Assembly: GCA_038380435.1 (NCBI GenBank)
Contig: JAWZYU010000690.1
Span: forward strand, 21,148 to 85,147
Reading direction: 5' to 3'
From: Ryuthela nishihirai
Taxonomy: Eukaryota > Arthropoda > Arachnida > Araneae > Heptathelidae
Length of the DNA stretch: 64,000 bases
Shown here: positions 61,551 through 64,000 of the stretch, in pieces
Numbering within the stretch: the stretch's first letter is position 1
Layout of the letters: every line of letters starts with the position of its first letter
The notes under the pieces: model-generated
Seen by the model: only the letters and a program-made list of their open reading frames with translations
Told to the model about the DNA's origin: nothing
The model's database searches: none
Position numbers and translations under genes: made by a program

Positions 61551-62760
61551 TCCCGCCTCATGACCCGGGGGAGGTAGTTTTTTGTGCTCTCGGGCAACTG
61601 TCGGTTGTTCCTGCCTCATGTCCCGGGGGAGTTTTTTCTTCTTGTGGTTTCGGGCCCCTGTTACGAGTTCCCGCCAAATGACCCGGGGGAGGTAGTTTTT
61701 TGTGCTCGCGGGCACCTGTCGGGTGTTCCCGCCTCATGTCCCGGGGGAGTTTTTTCTTCCTGTGGTCTCGGGCCCCTGTTACGAGTTCCCGCCTCATGAC
61801 CTGGGGGAGGTAGTTTTTTGTGCTCTCGGGCAACTGTCGGGTGTTCCCGCCTCATGTCCCGGGGGAGTTTTTTTTCCTGTGGTCTCGGGCCCCTGTTACG
61901 AGTTCCCGCCAAATGACCCGGGGGAGGTAGTTTTTGTGCTCTCGGGCAACTGTCGGGTGTTCCCGCCTGATGTCCCGGGGGAGTTTTTTCTTCCTGTGGT
62001 CTCGGGCCCCTGTTACGAGTTCCCGCCAAATGACTCGGGGGAGGTAGTTTTTTGTGCTCTCGGGCACCTGTCGGGTGTTCCCGCCTCATGTCCCGGGGGA
62101 GTTTTTTCTTCCTGTGGTCTCGGGCCCCTGTTACGAGTTGTCGCCAAATGACCCGGGGGAGGTAGTTTTTTGTGCTCTCGGCACCTGTCGGGTGTTCCCG
62201 CCTCATGTCCCGGGGTTCTTTTTTCTTCCTGTGGTCTTGGGTCCCTGTTACGAGTTCCCGCCAAATGACTCGGGGGAGGTAGTTTTTTGTGCTCTCGTGC
62301 ACCTGTCGGGTGTTCCCGCCTCATGTCCCGGGGAAGTTTTTTCTTCTTGTGGTCTCGGGCCCCTGTTACGAGTTCCCGCCAAATGACCCGGGGGAGGTAG
62401 TTTTTTGTGCTCTAGGGCACCTGTCGGGTGTTCCCGCCTCATGTCCCGGGGGAGTTTCCTCTTCCTGTGGTCTCGGGTCCCTGTTACGAGTTCTAGCCAT
62501 ATGACCTTGGGGAGGTAGTTTTTTGTGCTCTCGGGCAACTGTCGGGTGTTCCCGCCTCATGTCCCGGGGGAGTTTTTTCTTCCTGTGGTCTCAGGCCCTT
62601 GTTACGAGTTCCCGACTCATGACCCGGGGGAGGTAGTTTTTTGTGCTCTTGGGCAACTGTCGGGTGTTCCCGCCTCATGTCCCGGGGGAGTTTTTTCTTC
62701 TTGTGGTTTCGGGCCCCTGTTACGAGTTCCCGCCAAATGACCCGGGGGAGGTAGTTTTTT

Positions 62761-64000
62761 GTGCTCTCGGGCACCTGTCAGGTGTTCCCGCCTCATGTCC
62801 CGGGGGAGTTTTTTCTTCCTGTGGTCTCGGGCCCCTGTTACGAGTTCCCGCCAAATGACCCGAGGGAGGTAGTTTTTTGTGCTCTCGGGCAACTGTCGGG
62901 TGTTCCCGCCTCATGTCCCGGGGGAGTTTTTTCTTCCTGTGGTCTCGGTCCCCTGTTACGAGTTCCCGCCAAATGACCGGGGGAGGTAGTTTTTTCTGTT
63001 CTCGGGCACCTGTCGGGTGTTCCCGCGTCACATCCTGGGGGAATTTTTTCTTCCTGTGGTCTCGGGCACCTGTTACGAGTTCCCGCCAAATGACCCGGGG
63101 GAGGTAGTTTTTTTGCTCTCGGGCACCTGTCGGGTGTTCCCGCCTCATGTCCCGGGGGAGTTTTTTCTTCCTGTGGTCTCGGGCCCCTGTTACGAGTTCC
63201 CGCCAAATGACTCGGGGGAGGTAGTTTTTTATGCTCTCGGGCAACTGTCGGGTGTTCCCGCCTCATGTCCCGGGGGAGTTTTTTCTTCCTGTGGTCTCGG
63301 GCCCCTGTTACGAGTTCCTGCCAAATGACCCGGGGGAGATAGTTTTTTGTGCTCTCGGGCACCTGTCGGGTGTTCCCGCCTCATGTCCCGGGGGAGTTTT
63401 TTCTTCCTGTGGTCTCGGGCCCCTGTTACGAGTTCCCGCCAAATGATCAGGGGGAGGTAGTTTTTTTGCTCTCGGGCACCTGTCGGGTGTTCCCGCCTCA
63501 TGTCCCGGGGGAGTTTTTTCTTCCTGTGGTCTCGGGCCCCTGTTACGAGTTCCCGCCTCATGACCCGGGGGAGGTAGTTTTTTGGCTCTCGATCACCTGT
63601 CGGGTGTTCCCACCTCATGTCCCGGGGGAGTTTTTTCTTCCTGTGGTCTCGAGCCCCTGTTACGAGTTCCCGCCAAATGACTTGGGGGAGGTAGTTTTTG
63701 TGCTCTCGGGCAACTGTCGGGTGTTCCCGCCTGATGTCCCGGGGGAGTTTTTTCTTACTGTGGTCTCGGGCCCCTGTTACGAGTTCCCGCCTCATGACCC
63801 GGGGGAGGTAGTTTTTTGTGCTCTCGGGCAACTGTCGGGTGTTCACGCCTCATGTCCCGGGGGAGTTTTTTCTTCCTGTGGTCTCGGGCCCCTGTTACGA
63901 GTTCCCGCCAAATGACCCGGGGAGGTAGTTTTTTGTGCTCTCGGGCACCTGTCGGGTGTTCCCGCCTCATGTCCCAGAGGAGTTTTTTCTTCCTGTGGTC
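62761..64000 (+). repeat. Third copy of the 50.9-kb block, running off the window
   Basis: From GTGCTCTCGGGCACCTGTCA at 62761 the unit order follows 50942 onward at an offset of 11,819 bp. One added 118-bp unit raises the offset to about 11,938, and similarity continues to the last base (CCCAGAGGAG at 63973 matches 52034). The array does not end in this window. Confidence 0.85.

Larger units (their letters stand above)
20281..64000 (+). repeat. 118-bp dimeric satellite array, about 370 units
   Basis: The unit repeats every 118 bp with small indels and continues past the window end. It is two related 59-bp halves. Half A: CTGTTACGAGTTCCCGCC, then a variable TCGTG, TCATG or AAATG, ACCCGGGGGAGGTAG, a T6 tract, GTGCTCTCGGGCA. 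Half B: CCTGTCGGGTGTTCCCGCC, TCATGTCCCGGGGGAG, a T6-T7 tract, CTTCCTGTGGTCTCGGG. Shared landmarks are GTTCCCGCC, CCCGGGGGAG, the T tract and CTCGGG. By hand count a consensus unit has 8 CpGs, about 68 per kb. No gene, RNA gene or mobile element was found inside; the only foreign sequence is the 123-bp insert found twice near 20.6 and 21.2 kb. Translations are open in many frames but shift each unit because 118 is 3 x 39 + 1. Confidence 0.97.

Noticed and set aside
20281..64000. Open frames up to about 250 codons with 39-residue repeats in the right array, on both strands
   Set aside because: The 118-bp unit is 3 x 39 + 1, so the same peptide pattern cycles through all frames. The longest stretches occur where one-base indels happen to keep a frame open. 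No domain is recognisable.
20281..64000. CENP-B box in the 118-bp unit
   Set aside because: CTCGGGCACCTGTCGGG looks suggestive, but the spacing between the CG and CGGG elements does not fit the NTTCGNNNNANNCGGGN pattern. No match was found in the left array either.
20281..64000. G-quadruplex arrays based on the GGGGGAGG and CGGG runs
   Set aside because: The G runs of three or more are separated by more than ten bases in most of the unit, so four runs with short loops do not occur within a unit.
20281..64000. Rho-independent or polymerase III terminators at the T6 tracts
   Set aside because: The tracts are part of every repeat half, and no stable GC-rich stem directly precedes them in the terminator layout. 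No gene lies upstream.

Overview
The window is satellite DNA from end to end. I find no gene that I can support: no protein-coding gene, tRNA, rRNA, CRISPR array or recognisable transposon. Two unrelated tandem-repeat families meet near 20.1 kb. Kilobases of near-identical repeats, nested higher-order organisation and no genes point to a heterochromatic block (centromeric, pericentromeric, subtelomeric or sex-chromosome-like) of a large eukaryotic genome. I cannot name the species or kingdom from sequence alone, and I recognise neither repeat as a named satellite.

Left array (1-19423): 43 head-to-tail units of a 452-bp higher-order repeat. Each unit is built from 16 diverged monomers of 24-30 bp related to CCAAACCCGCGAAAGCCC. 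The + strand is A/C-rich and very poor in T. The first seven units (1-3151) carry 15 one-base indels and no substitutions that I can see. The next 36 units (3152-19423) are each exactly 452 bp, with only four clear single-base differences found by reading. At the right edge the array decays into one diverged 452-like unit (19424-19863) and then plain 30-bp monomers with no higher-order organisation (to about 20073).

Junction (20074-20280): one 59-bp half-unit of the right-hand satellite in inverted orientation, then about 150 bp of non-satellite sequence, then the start of the right-hand array in + orientation. The spacer is therefore flanked by inverted satellite sequence.

Right array (20281-64000, continuing past the window): roughly 370 copies of a CpG-rich 118-bp unit. 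The unit is a dimer of two related 59-bp halves, called A and B here. Units fall into three subfamilies (type 1, about 20.3-24.8 kb with later islands; type 2, most of the rest; a type 1/2 hybrid, about 45.9-49.4 kb). Over this lie nested duplications of about 0.3, 1.05, 2.35, 5.6 and 7-12 kb, mostly close to whole multiples of 118 bp. A 123-bp non-satellite insert is found twice at the left end (20593-20715 and 21143-21265).

Open translations are abundant in every frame, but they are by-products of a repeat with few stop codons. Neither 452 nor 118 is divisible by 3, so no frame survives from one unit to the next. Several stretches (1-3151, 27.8-28.4 kb, 45.0-45.7 kb, 50.0-50.9 kb, 58.7-61.6 kb) carry bursts of one-base indels relative to their own duplicate copies and may reflect consensus quality rather than biology.
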